Shown: positions 36,965 through 49,480 of the stretch, in pieces
Position numbering within the stretch: the stretch's first letter is position 1
Layout: each line of letters opens with the position of its first letter
DNA from: Neocallimastix lanati (nom. inval.)
Taxonomy: Eukaryota > Neocallimastigomycota > Neocallimastigomycetes > Neocallimastigales > Neocallimastigaceae
DNA length: 64,000 nt
Assembly (NCBI GenBank): GCA_016946835.1
Contig: JACVTC010000213.1
Span: forward strand, 1 to 64,000
Direction of reading: 5' to 3'
Program-made: the position numbers and the translations under genes
Notes under the pieces: generated by a model
What the model was told of the DNA's origin: nothing
Database searches by the model: none
What the model saw: only the letters and a program-made list of their open reading frames with translations

Positions 36965-37705
36965 CTTTTTAGACATTCATAAAAGTAGTGTCCCTATTTT
37001 CCACAGTAGTTACATCTTCCATTTTTTGTATTACTTCTTTTTATTTTAATATTATTTTTATGGTTTCTTCCCTTTGGTTTTTATTTTGATTAACTGCAAG
37101 GAAGATATTATTGTTGCTTTTGGAATATGTGGACTCTTTGAAGTTTGAAAAAATTATATCTGGGATTATGTTCTTCACATAATCTTTGCATTTTTCCCAG
37201 TTCTTTTTGTATTGAAATACATTTAACCATCTTAGGTTGTCTGGAACACTTCTATTTAAAATTCCGATTTTTGTGTCTGTGCTTAAATCGGAATCAACCC
37301 TTTCGAGTTCGTCAATGGTGTTTTGTAGGTTGGTTATGAAAATATTTATATCTGTATCTGTATTATACATGAATTTTTCTAATCTTTCTTTTAGTTCTAT
37401 CTTTAACGTCCCAGTGTTTTTGGTGAATGAATTTTTTAGGACGTTCCATATTTCATAAGCGGTTTTGCCATCACCTTTTATAATACTTTGGGTTTTTCAC
37501 CTAGACTATTTAAAATTATCCATTTTGCTGTTATGTCAATGTTTATATCCCTAGTTTTAGTGTTTTTTTCATATACTAGAGTGTCATCGAATTCATCCGG
37601 GGTGTATTTGGACAATTCATCCTTGATATCTTATTTATGTAATTTCTTAACTTTTTCTTGAGTAACGTAGTTAAGGATGTTGTTACTGGATAATAAATAC
37701 AGCAT
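36965..37705 (-). pseudogene. copia gag
   Basis: It starts with an ATG at 37705 on the minus strand (MLYLLSSNNILNYV). A gag core piece follows at 37370-37041 (FITNLQNTIDELERV, LRWLNVFQYKKNWEKC), and it ends with a nucleic-acid-binding zinc knuckle CNYCGKxGHYFYEC at about 36970-37015. The x is an in-frame TAG. At least three stops or frame changes break it. Confidence 0.75.
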
Positions 37706-37739
37706 CTTTGTTTATTATATTTCAGAATATGGCGAATTA

Positions 37740-38440
37740 AATATATTTTAAATCATCAATTCTTTTGAAATATATCACATTTTAATTATTTTTAATAATT
37801 ATTTTTACAAAGAAATTATATGTGCAATTTTATTTTAATGTTTTAAATATTTTATTCATATTTAAAAATTTATAAAATATAATATAAGTCATTTTCCTAA
37901 ATGAAAATTTATGTAAAAACATTTAAAGCCACATTCCGAAACGCACCACCCTCCATAAATTCTATATAAATACATAAATTTTATGGAATGTCAATAACTA
38001 AATAACAAAGTAAATTAAATAATTTTATTCATTTCTTAAAACATTTTATTTTATTCTTTTTTTTTTTTTAATTTTAATTATTTTATATTATTATAATTTT
38101 TATTATGATTTCATATATTTTTATTATGATTTCATATATTTTTATTATATTTTTTATATATATATATTTATGCGTTATTATTATTATGAATTTATTATTA
38201 TTTATATTATTCTTTTTATAATATTAAACTAAATAATTCTTAATTATTTTTAAAATATTTTTTTCTAATTAAAATGTATAATATAAAGGATACTTTTTTT
38301 CTTTATATTTTATTCTTTGCCCTTGGCTTTTTCCCTTCTTCAACATTTTATTTTTATATTATATTAAATAAATAAAGGTCAATTAAATTAAATAATAATA
38401 TAATAATGTTATAATTTTTACATTTCATATATTAACAAGC

Positions 38441-38472
<32 letters not shown>

Positions 38473-38800
38473 TTAATTAATTAATTAATAAATAATTTCT
38501 TGTCTGTTTAAAAAAAGTTATTCAAAGAAACCGAGTTATATTACCAATACAAAAAAATACACGATGTCAATAAAAGTTTTTTTATAAATCCCATTTCCAA
38601 ATATTGTAAAACATAATAATCTATATATAAATCATTTCAATTAAATTTATTTAAATATATAAATCCTATTTATTATATTATATTATATTATATTATATTA
38701 TATTATATCGTATTATATGGAATAAAAATTAGATACCTAATAAAATAATAATAATAAAAAATATACATATATATATATACATTTATATAAATATATTGAT
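37740..38800. other. noncoding, with an orphan TIR-like tip
   Basis: No gene is seen. At about 37935-37957 the sequence CGAAACGCACCACCCTCC (GGTGCGTTTCG on the minus strand) resembles the CATTTCG element's outer tip. Later there is a 24-bp direct duplication near 38100-38150, TA tracts near 38440-38460 and a TATTA pentamer array at about 38670-38708. Confidence 0.5.
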
Positions 38801-39094
38801 ATATAGTACAGAAAATATGATGTTGGAATTTTTTTTTTTTTTTGCCCCCTCAATAATGGAACCTAAGCTGCCTGTCGAGTTTCTGAGGGGATCATTTTAT
38901 AATATTTTTTTTTTTTGGTTTTAAATATATATATATATATCCTGTCTTTAATAATTTTATTTTCAAATATCTTTTTTTTTTTTTTGGCAATTGGCAAAAA
39001 AAATCAAAAATCACATCATCAATGTCTTTTAATGTTAAAAATTTTAATATTTTTAATCATTACGTTTTCGTTTTCGTTTCGTTTCGTTTCATTT

Positions 39095-39137
<43 letters not shown>

Positions 39138-39812
39138 TTCAGATAAAAGATTTCTCGTTTCTGAGCTAATTTAATATAATATCATCTATATAGTATAGAG
39201 TTAAGAGCCAACGACCATATACATATATATTTCAATAATTTATTTATTCGAAATCAAATTTTGACGTATATATACATACATGGATCACTTTTTTTTTTTT
39301 TTAATCTTGTAAAAAAAATTTTAATTTTTTAATAACTCTTCTATTTAGTTTCGATTATTTCCATTAACTTTAACCTTACCTGCTTGCTTGCTTCAGTTCC
39401 GTTTAAATGTGCCTTTTTTTTCCAAAAATTTCCATGTGCCATGTCACGAAGTCTTTGCTCTTTTTTTTTTTTTTTTTTTTTCTCATTATTCCTAATTAGA
39501 ATCTTTTTTTTTTTTTTCACAATATTTCTAATTAGAATCTTTTTTGTTTTTTTTTGTATTTAAGGAATCCATCTAAGGAAGATAGAATATTTTGCCTGCT
39601 CTTCTACTTCTGATATTCGTATGAATGAATTCATACTGAATGACTTTGTATAAATAATTCATTCAATTAATTTTCTACCTTTTTTTTTTTTTTTTTTCAA
39701 AAATTCTTTATTGACTGCTTCTTAACCACTGATCTTGATCTTGATCTCGATATTTTTTGTCCTCTAATTTTATAAATATCTCTCTTTGTAATATAAATGT
39801 TTCTTGTAATTC

Positions 39813-39848
<36 letters not shown>

Positions 39849-41640
39849 ATGACGTTTGCTTCTGTTATTATTTAAAATTTTTTTTCAAATTTTACTTTTT
39901 TCTTCCTTGAGTTCGAATAGAATTTTTTTAATATTTATTATTATTGTTAAATTTACTATTATTAATATTATGAGTAACATTTTTTTTATTGATATAAATA
40001 TTATTATTATTGTTATTTATTATTATTATTATAAATAAAACTTTTATTATTATTATTATTATCAATGTAATCTTTTTATTATTATTGCTATTATTATTAT
40101 TATTATTATTATATTTTTGAATAATATTTGATAAATAATTCTATGCGTGTTCTTCTCCTATTTTGTAATATGGTGAAAAAAAAAATTGAAAATGAATTGC
40201 TATTGGAGTTTTAAGATCGATAAATATACCTTTGGAACGTTTTTCAAAAGAAAAAAAAGTTTAACAGCAACGAGAAAAAAAAATTATTTTTTTTTTGTTA
40301 TTTGCCATATCAAAAGATTTTGTAGCTTAAAAGGAATGTTAAATGTAACCTAAGAAGATGATGATGATCAGGAGGTGCACACAGCTATCAAATTTTATTT
40401 TCTTTAAAAAAAAAATTTTTTTTTTTTTGAAAAACATAAAAATAAAATACTTTTTAATTAATATTGAATGGGAATACTTTGGAGTTGTATGTTTTTTTTT
40501 TTTTTTTTTAGAAATAGTTAAGTTTTTTTTCCTAACGTTTGTGTACTAAGAATAATCATTAGGTGATGGCCTCTTAATTTTTTAATTTAATTTTTCTTTT
40601 ATGGTATAAAAAAAATGATTTCAGGAAATGATTTTCATTGAAACTATTCGCAAAAACATCTTTTTCCTAATTTTTGATTTTGATTTGATTTGTTAACGTA
40701 AAAAAAAATAGTAAGTAGTCTTTATATGAATCTTAGCTTTTTTTTTTCAAGGCAAAAGCTCTGTTTAGGATTAGAATATTCCAGCTTTTACTTTTTTTTT
40801 TTAATCGAATCCCACTATTATCTTCCTCTTTTCCTTTCATTACTATATTTTCAAGATTATTAATGGTAAATGATATTTTTTTTTTTTGGAGAGCATTGCT
40901 ATGAAAAGTGTTGATGTTTCGGCCATGATTTATTGAAAAAAATTTCATTTTTTTTTCCTATTAAATTTTTATTTTTTTTTTTTTTGAATTTCTTTCTATT
41001 AAATTCTTAATTTTTTTTAATTATTTTGTTTGTTCTTGAATCTTTTTTTTTTGTAAAAAAGATTTTCGAAAAAATAATCCATATTTGAATAGTAAGTTTT
41101 TTTTTTTTGTGATTTTTGAATTTTTTTTTGTTATTTCCCCAGGGCAATTAGTTGGTTATTAATCCAATTAAACTAACAAAAAAAAACATTCATTTTTTGA
41201 AATACTGGGTTAGATGTGCCTTGATCATAGACAAAAAAAAAAAAAAAAAAAAAAAAAGAATCCATCAAATTTATGCAGGAATTGTTGTTATCTATGTTGT
41301 TCTCTTTAATGTCAACGTTTTTCTTAACTTAACAATATGACTTTTCTTTTTTTTTTTGCTGACATATAATGTCTCAAAGTTATTTTTATGCATTATAAAC
41401 AAAGTATTACTTTGTTTCTTCACTCCAGATAATTTCAGGTGTTAATTCAATTACTCTATTAAAAATTTTTCAGAGTAAATTGAATGATAAATAACTTTTT
41501 TTAGGAATTTGAGAGTTGCTGTTATTTATGGGAAAATAACTCTTCGCTTTCAGTTTTTTGGTTTTTTTGGTGTTGAAGTGTTTTATTCCTTTCTTCTTCT
41601 TACCCTAGATGAAGTTAAAAAAAGGTTTTAAATATTATTT
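38801..41640. other. long noncoding region with repeated T tracts
   Basis: No convincing gene was found in nearly 3 kb, yet the sequence between the many T tracts of 9-25 bases is more varied than ordinary A+T spacer here (CT-rich pieces, ordinary dinucleotide mix). Short open frames exist but carry poly(Lys) or poly(Phe) from homopolymers. A 7-bp inverted repeat CCCCTCA (38846-38852) and TGAGGGG (38884-38890) encloses a 31-base loop. The region could be a long promoter, a transcribed leader or a noncoding RNA; sequence alone does not decide. Confidence 0.4.
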
Positions 41641-41889
41641 TTAAAATTATTATAAAAAAGAAAATATTTTTTTTTATTTATATGATTTTAGGATGGAATA
41701 ATTTATTAGCTAGAGTATTTATTTATAGAGAAATTAAAATAATTAATAATAATTATTCTTGTGATTATTTTATTTATCTAATTTTAAAATATTTTTTAAC
41801 TATGACAGATATTATAAAAATTTTTTTTCCTCAAATACGAATATCCGTTTAAACATTTATTTTAAAACTAAAGAATATCCAATTTATTT

Positions 41890-42660
41890 ACAGAAATGAT
41901 ATTTTTAAATCGTAAAAATGATAATCTCATGGTTAATCTTCAATATTTAAATAGCGAAATACCAAACTGAAAGATTAACAACCTATGCAACAGCGAACAA
42001 AAAAAAATTAAAAGATTTAACTGAAGAAGATAAAGAAAAAATAAATTAAAAAATGAGCTTGAAGGTAACGATGAAAATAATATTGATGAAGAAGAATTTT
42101 TCTATAAGTAAAGGAGAAGAAGAAAAAAAAAACTGAAGATGAAAAAAGGTAATAAAAGAAATAGAAAAAATTGATTTAAAAAAAAAACGAATCATTTTAT
42201 TGGAAAAACTTTTAAACTTTGATTCATTTGTAAATAATATAAAAGTTCATATAAAAAAAAGAAAAACCAGCTATTTTATTTTAGGATTTGGTTATAATAA
42301 AAAAGAAAAAATGATAATTTTTTACTTTAAGTCTATTAACAAATGCAGATGAATTGATAAAAAAAAATAGAAATTTCAGGTACAAAAATGATGAAGATTT
42401 GTTAATATGATCCCTTTAGGATACCTCAAAACTTATAGCAACCATCCTTGCCAAAAAAGTTCTGAATATAAATATGATTAAATGCCTAATAGAATTATAA
42501 TAAATTTCTTAATATTATAATATCTTTGATAATGGAAGATAACGAAGAAGAAAAAAAAAGAAGAAAAAAAAAATATCATTGGTATTTTAATCTTTAGAGA
42601 TGAAGAAAAAAAAATAAGAGGTATGAGATATAAGGAAATAATAATTATACATTTTACTGA

Positions 42661-42708
<48 letters not shown>

Positions 42709-42840
42709 AACTTTGAAAGAAGAAGAAAAAAAAAAAGAAAATAAATCTATAATTACTTTTTTTTTTAAATTGATTCAAATTACTAATATTTTTAAAATTA
42801 AAAAAATAATTTCTTTATTTGTTTAAAATAAGAATGATTT
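41890..42840 (+). pseudogene. decayed Lys/Glu-rich coding sequence
   Basis: Fragments in changing frames look like coding sequence: a KLKDLTEEDKEKI piece, FVNNIKVHIKKRKTSYFILGF (about 42225-42290), and IIGILIFRDEEKKIRGMRYKE followed by poly(Lys) from an A tract (about 42580-42720). Stops occur every few tens of codons. Charged, Lys-rich composition in the low-complexity parts makes family recognition impossible. I cannot name the original gene. Confidence 0.35.
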
Positions 42841-43057
42841 AATATCTTTTGAAAAGAAATAAAAACATATTGTCATTAAGTGTGAAGTTGAAGAATAAAA
42901 AAAACGGGAAGAATATATTACATAAATTTAAATATAGAGAGGAAAAAAATCAAGGAAAAAGGTAAAAAAAAAAAAAAAAAAAAAAAAGGATATTAAAATT
43001 GAAGGTTCATTAAATCATTCAAACAAAATGGTATAAAAAAAAATCGGAAAATTCAAA

Positions 43058-43136
<79 letters not shown>

Positions 43137-43748
43137 ATATTTTGATTTAATCTAAAGAAGAAAGTAAAACTTTATTATTGATTTTTTTTTTTTTTTTTTT
43201 TTATAATGATCAAAAATCGTAAATGTTAGTAACTTAGCCTCTGAATTAAATTTTGATAAAGACAAAATTAAAAGAAATTTGTGATTCGTTGGAATAGCAG
43301 TTACATTGAAAGTAATAAAATAATAGAGTAAAAAATATGAAAAAAAAATAAAATTGAAATACAGTATTAATACTTAATACTAATGATTATTTATTTATTT
43401 TTTTATTTATTGTTATTTCAAAAAATAAAATATAAATTAATATTGTTATTGTTATTATAATTGAATAAATTTTTTTTTATATATAAATATAAAAATATTA
43501 ATGTAAAAAATAAAAAAGAATAGTTATGTTTAATAAAAAAAAAAAATAAAAATAAAAATAAATTGGGTTTAACGATATATTTTAAACCATAAATTTATTT
43601 AATATGCATTATTTCATTCAAATAGGGAAAGGTCTTTTTTTTTTAAAAATGTAATTTTAAATAATAATATAAAGGTTTAATGTAATTTTTATCAATGATA
43701 TAAAAAAAAAAAATAAAAACTATAGTTTTATGTTCTATATAAAAATGG

Positions 43749-43788
<40 letters not shown>

Positions 43789-44002
43789 GAAAAAATCATA
43801 TATATATATTAGAAAATTAAAAAAGAAATAAAAAATGTTGATATTTTTTTTATTTTAATGATAAAAAATTAAAGTTAACGAATAGTAATTCTATCTAGAA
43901 ATACTAAAAAATTGTATTATCAAAAAAAAAAAAAAATAGATTATTCTTTTAATGTTTCTAATAAAAAAAAAGCTTTATCGTTTGTTCCGCCTTCCATAAA
44001 TT
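42841..44002. other. noncoding, with a long AAAT array
   Basis: This holds an AAAT tetranucleotide array of about 80 bp at 43057-43139, T and A runs, and an (AAT)n tract at about 43757-43790. No gene was recognised. Confidence 0.6.
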
Positions 44003-44599
44003 TTATTTTCTTTCAATTGAACATAAAAGAGGAGGATGTTTTACTACTTTAAAATCAAATTTTGCTGTAACAGTCCTATAATCATAAATTAAATAACAAT
44101 ATTCAACTAATAAAGTCCAAATAATTTCTCGATGTTTTTCTATATAATCTTTCTTTAACATTTCATAATTCATTAATATTGGAATTTTCTTTACAATATA
44201 CCCATTTTTAAGTAGAAAAATAATATCTTTAATCATAATGTAATCAAAATTTATAAATATTTCATTAAAGAATGTATTAAATTCGGAAGAAAAATCATTC
44301 ACAATTTCTGTCTTTTCAATTTTTCCTTTAATATAATTCAATACACTACGTAAATCATAATATTTATCTTTACAATCTTTATTATTATTATCAATGTATT
44401 TATCCACTTTATCATTATCATTCAAATTATCAGCTTTTATATTATTTCTGTTATTACTTTTATCATTATTATTATTATTATCATTATTATCATTATTATC
44501 ATTATTATCATTATTATCATTATTATCATTATTATCATTATTATCATTATTATCATTATTATCATTATTATCATTATTATCATTATTATCATTATTATC

Positions 44600-44631
<32 letters not shown>

Positions 44632-45669
44632 CAATAAAATGAGTTAAATATGTTGAAAATATAATATTTATTTCATTTGTATTATTGACATTTGTTGAAT
44701 GAGTAGATGATATTTCATTTATATCATTATAGCAATATTTATCAAAAATTTTATTGTTTAATTTAAATATGTATATATAAGTTTTTTCATTTCAGAATCG
44801 GTTATACTGAAATATTCATTATATTTACTACTTGTTATGGAGTAATTTGTTAAATTTATTTCTTTAAAACTATCTTCATTTACTTTTAAATTTCCTGTAA
44901 TGAATGTTTTAAATAAATAATGATTACACTTATCTTGTATAAATATATCCAAAAAGACTTCTTTATAAAATTTATAAAATTCATTATAAAAACTAGTATT
45001 AACAGTGTTTAATATGGGTGAATCATGGTTATCTATTAATAATATTATTTTTTTATTGAATGCTTTATTTAAACTTAAACATAAAAAAGAAATTGATTCT
45101 TTTAATTCAGATATTGAAAAAGTACCATTTTGAAAATTTTCCCATTGTTCTTTATCATATTTATCTAAATTTTTTAAATTAATGTTTTTATAACTTCTAA
45201 ACAATTTTTTAATAAAAGTTTTAAAATTTTCAATAGTTGCTTCAAAAGTTTTTTCTATTTCAAAGTCAGAACTAAAATCAAGGTAAATTACTGGATATTT
45301 ACCTTGATATTTATCAAGGTAGGTTTGGTCATTTTCCTTTTCTTTACTTATTAATAAATTTTCAAAATATTTTTTATTTTGAAGATTTTGAAATTCATTT
45401 TCTTTTATGTTTTCATAATTCATTTCAAAAAAATAACGCAACATAATTAAATTAGTGGTCTTTCCATATCCAGAGGGTCTAGTAATACATACTATTTTTG
45501 AACCATTCTGTAAAAATTCTTTTATTAATAAGGATTTATCCATATAAAAATATTGACAATTAAACTTTTTTAATAAATCACTACTTTCTTTCCTTTTTTT
45601 ATTTGGATACTCTGCAGTAGAATCCTGATTTTCATTTTCAGTTACTCGTTTTAATTTACTTTCAACCAT
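44003..45669 (-). pseudogene. AAA-ATPase-like protein, one frame break
   Basis: The N-terminal 303 codons (45669-44758) begin with an ATG. They contain FYMDKSLLIKEFL, a Walker A-like RPSGYGKTTNLIML (about residues 54-67), a Walker B-like KIILLIDNHD with DSP after it (about residues 210-222) and a C-terminal VFLDIF...FKTFITGNLK segment. This is the pattern of the AAA-ATPase-like domain found in large families of anaerobic fungi and often linked to a PD-(D/E)XK nuclease. A single frame change near 44760 separates it from a continuing frame down to 44003, which includes the Asp-Asn-Asn repeat and a helical part (DYIEKHREIIWTLLVEY). The nuclease domain is not present. If the shift is an assembly error the gene could be whole. 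Confidence 0.75.
44455..44640 (-). repeat. 9-nt codon repeat (Asp-Asn-Asn)
   Basis: This is a nearly perfect array of GATAATAAT on the minus strand, about 14 units, flanked by pure AAT. It is in frame with the second part of the AAA-ATPase-like gene and would code for a long Asp/Asn tract joining its two parts. Confidence 0.85.
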
Positions 45670-46170
45670 TTAAAAATATATTTTTTTTTTTTTTTTTTTT
45701 TGATTTAATAAAAAATTATACATATTATTATTTAAACTTTTTATATGAAATACTAATACCAATAATAATATAGATAATAAAAATTAGAATTCAAAACTTT
45801 CTCAAATTAAAAAAAAAAAAAAAAAATGATTAAGTCTTGAAACTGATCAAATAAATAATATTAAACTTGAAAGTAAAAAAAAAATTATTACCTCCTTTTA
45901 TATATAAATATATATTTAAAAATAATTTGGTCATAACAAAACTTATGTCCATATAAAAAAAATTTTTATTTTTAGATATATAATTTAATTTATTTATGAC
46001 CATTTAAAAGATAAGTTAACTTTTTCTCCTTCTGAATTAATAAAAAATAATCAAAAATATCAATTAATATTATTTTTAAAAATAATAAAAAAAAAAATAA
46101 ATGAATATAAATTTTTTTTTTGTTATTAATATAAAAAATTGATTTTTGTTGAGATTATTTTTATAAAATA
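45670..46170. other. noncoding spacer
   Basis: This is the upstream flank of the AAA-ATPase-like gene, with T run 45680-45700 just before the ATG. No promoter motif stands out. It ends where the decayed second copy begins. Confidence 0.5.
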
Positions 46171-46630
46171 ATTTTAATTATTAATTTTCCAACATCATTA
46201 GTCTTTATTTTTAACTTTCTTACCCCTGAAATACAGTAATTATTACTGGTAATAAAATATATTAAATAACTATTTTTAATTAATAATGTCCAAATAACTT
46301 TTCTATATTTATTTATATAATCTTTCGTTAATATTTCATAATTTATTAATTTTGATATTTTCTTTTCAATATACCCATTTTTAAGTAGAAAATTTATATT
46401 TCACTTTCCAATATAATCAAAATTTATAAATATTTCTTTAAAGAATTTATTAAATTCGGAAGAAAAAACATTCTCTAATTCTATCTTTTTAATTATTTCA
46501 TTAATATAATTTATTATACTATATAAATCATAGTATTTGACTTTATAGTCTTCATTATTATTACTAATGTAATTTCTCATTTCATATTATCAGCTTTTAT
46601 ATTATAACTGTTTTAGTTTTCATTATTATT
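46171..46630 (-). pseudogene. decayed partial second copy of the AAA-ATPase-like C-terminus
   Basis: The sequence matches 44003-44470 in the same orientation: shared ATAATCAAAATTTATAAATA, TTTATTAAATTCGGAAGAAA and CATTTTTAAGTAGAAAA blocks. It has many indels and stops. Only the C-terminal part is duplicated, and there is no Walker A region. Tandem arrangement indicates a local duplication followed by decay. Confidence 0.7.
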
Positions 46631-46720
46631 ATTAACAAAACCAAAAAAATATAAAAATAAAAAAATTTTATAATTAAAATTTTAATTAAAATTTTAATCA
46701 AGTTTTTAATTTAATTTAAA

Positions 46721-46754
<34 letters not shown>

Positions 46755-47099
46755 TTATAAATTCATTTTATAAACTATTATTTTAAAATTTCAAGTGTAA
46801 TATATTATAATTTATTTACCAATTGAATTATATACTATAATATTTATTTATATTTTTATAATTTATTTTTTTTTATATTATTAATATATACTTTTCTAAT
46901 ATTTTCTGAAATTTTTTTTAACTAAAATTTTCGTGGCTTTTTCTGCTATGTATTGTGGCGTAAAACTTTATATCAAAAATTTTCAAAGTTAAACAATTAA
47001 AAGGTAAATAAAGAAAATAAATAAACTATGACTTAATATTAAAGTATTATTTTATTCTATAAGAACTAACTATTCTATCTATTAAATTATTACTTAGTG
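46631..47099. other. noncoding stretch
   Basis: T runs and A+T background; nothing recognised beyond a somewhat GC-richer patch near 46930-46965 (GTGGCTTTTTCTGC, TTGTGGCGTAAAAC). Confidence 0.5.
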
Positions 47100-47500
47100 T
47101 TTAAATTTTTTATTTAATTATTATCGGTTATTTAGTTATAAAGCGTTACTATTGTAAAAGGTAAGTTTATTATTAACTAAAATAACGAATAATAACTAAA
47201 TTTAAAGACTAATATATCTTAACACCTCTCTATTCGAGTTGTTAATAATAAACAATAGAATTAATTTTTATTTATAATTATTTATTACTATTACACTAGA
47301 ATATAGCGCAGCACTTTATAACTCTATCCGTTATCAGTTACTGGGCTTACACAGGGTAATTTATTTATTTAATAATTATATTTTTATTTATTAATATTAA
47401 TATTTATTTTTAACAATTTACGTTAATAGTAACGCTAGTGCGTTACAGTTACAAGTTCAACTAATATTTATACATGTTAATAAGCTTATGATTGGTAAAT
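47100..47500 (-). repeat. dispersed repeat, copy A
   Basis: The reverse complement of this stretch aligns with 61350-61720. Shared landmarks are AACAACTCGAATAGA followed by GGTGTTAA, CTTACC followed by ATAGTAACGCT, ACTGATA, GCTGCG followed by TATATTCT, and TTAACATGTATAAATA. The two copies differ by many substitutions and indels, so they are old. No coding frame is present, and element type is not known. Confidence 0.65.
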
Positions 47501-48219
47501 AATTTAATTTATATATAAAATTTATACTAATTTAAAATTTTGTTAAGAATGTAACTGAAATCTCATAATCTCAATTATGATTATTTATAGTTAATATGGC
47601 TTTTATTTATTTATATATAATTATATGAATATTACATAATAAAGAATATTAAAGTTTAACAAATTATAATAAATAAGATTTATAATAACTATTTAATAAC
47701 TATCTAATAACTAATGTATTCATAATGTGGCTTATAGTGGCGTATTAATATTACAATGTATAATGTATAATTATAAAGTAGCTAATACTTAACAAATATA
47801 TTATTACTGAAAATTTTTTATATTATTATGAATAAATTTTTTTTATTTCTTCTAAAAACAATGAACCTAATCCAACAATTATGAGGTAAAATCTACCTGT
47901 TTATTTTGGAAGGTAATGTTGGAGTAATAAGGAATATATTGAATCTAAATCAAGTCCTTTCATTTTATATTTTCAGATAATTAAACTTCAATAAAATATA
48001 TATTGATAATATTTTTTTTTAAAGGCCACAAGTATTTTTTCAAAATAATTTTGAAAGAGAAGTTCATCATTTATATTAATTATTTCTTGGTTCACTTGTA
48101 CCTTTAATTTTTTTAAAGTTTTTTTTTTATAATATTAAAAATACTTAATATTAAAAGTATTTTTAATATTATAAAAAAAATTTTAAAAAATTAAATAATA
48201 ATACTAAATCATATATGTT
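47501..48219. other. noncoding, possibly decayed copia leader or gag
   Basis: No intact frame is present. Around 47860-47990 the composition is more coding-like (for example a MNLIQQL piece and RNILNLNQVLSF) and lies upstream of a copia remnant in the same orientation. It may be its gag, but nothing diagnostic remains. Confidence 0.35.
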
Positions 48220-49480
48220 GAATTCGCATTAACAAGCGGCCAATTCTATTCATATAATCAAAAAAATTCAATTTATAAAAAACACAATGAAAATATCTCT
48301 AAATTAGGTTAAGCATAGATCTATTACAAATATTAGCACTAAAAGGAAATATAACTTAAACAAAAATAGCAATAAAAATACAAATGGAAAAGAGCAATAA
48401 TAATATTGATAATAATAATAATAATAAGGAAGACAATTATAATATTGTCAAAAGTAACAAAAATAATAATTAAATTAATAAGTAATGATAATATTAATAA
48501 CAATAGTAATAGTAATAAAAAAATTCATTAATAATAATAACAGCAACTCCAAACTTTAAAACAAAGTTTTCTTTAGAGTATTCACCTCCTTTGTTACGCA
48601 AAAAAAAAAAGGTTTCAAAATAAAATAAATTGATATTACTATCGCCTTCCTAAATCCAAATCTCATTGAAAAAGTATACATGAAACCGCATGAAGGATAT
48701 CCAGATTATAATAAAAATTTTTTAAGGCTATATATGGATTTAAGCCAAGCAGAAAATGAAAATAATAATAAATCAAATAATTTCTATATAAACTTGAGAT
48801 TTAAACAATTAGTGAAGCTTTATCTATAAATAAAGAATTCAAAATATTATTAATTGTATTCTCAGAGTATATTTAGATAATGTACTGATATCTGATAAAA
48901 ATAAAGAAATTAATAACACAAAAAATAAAATTTAAAAAAATAAAGCCTAAAATAAAAGAAATTGGAGATGTTGAATTTGTGATAGGTTTATAAAATTTAT
49001 GAAAATTTGAAAATTGATTAAATTAAACTAAAATAAATATTCAATTTCTTTTATTATATAGCTATAATATTTTTAAAAATCAATCCACTTTGAGTATATG
49101 AAATCATTAAAAAATATGAATTTAAGAGGACAAAAAAAAAAAAAAAAAATGAAACTTTGAATTGGAAGACTCCTAGATCCTATATTTATCAATATGTACA
49201 GGACTTGACATTATTTTTTCTGTCAATAAAATAGTCAGAAAATCAAAAGGAATTCACAATGGAAAATTAAGAGAACGTTTGAAAAATATTCAGATTTTAT
49301 TATATAAAGTAATTTATAATGTAAAATAAGATTAAACAGCATTATGTTAAATATAAAAGTAATTTAGTAGATGGATTAACGAAATTCCTAAAAAATATTT
49401 TTATAGATATTTATAAAACATTGTGTCTTCCACAAAGTCGACAATTCAAAGATTATAATTTAAACTTAAATTTTAAGGGG
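48220..49480 (+). pseudogene. second Ty1/copia pol remnant
   Basis: Decayed plus-strand copia pol. An Asn-rich linker lies at about 48380-48540. A reverse-transcriptase piece AFLNPNLIEKVYMKPHEGYPDYNK lies at about 48640-48710 (matching the family TAFLNG...YMKPPEGY block). An IGDVEFVIGL piece lies near 48960-48990, a YLSICTGLDIIFSVNK RNase H entry lies near 49185-49235, and a C-terminal YKSNLVDGLTKFL block lies near 49350-49395. A G-rich tract AAGGGGGAAC at about 49476-49485 looks like the polypurine tract before a 3' LTR. Stops and frame changes are frequent. LTRs were not found. Confidence 0.7.

Larger units (their letters stand above)
33574..37705 (-). mobile_element. decayed Ty1/copia element
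   Basis: On the minus strand the order gag, integrase, reverse transcriptase, RNase H defines a Ty1/copia element. The 3' LTR is probably 33574-33743 (TGT...ACA ends on either strand), preceded by a purine tract GAGGAGGAA (33744-33752 on the plus strand as TTCCTCCTC). I could not find the matching 5' LTR beyond 37705, so that end is lost or too diverged. Many stops and frame changes are present throughout. Its insertion point coincides with the broken 5' end of the D5 relic. Confidence 0.8.
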
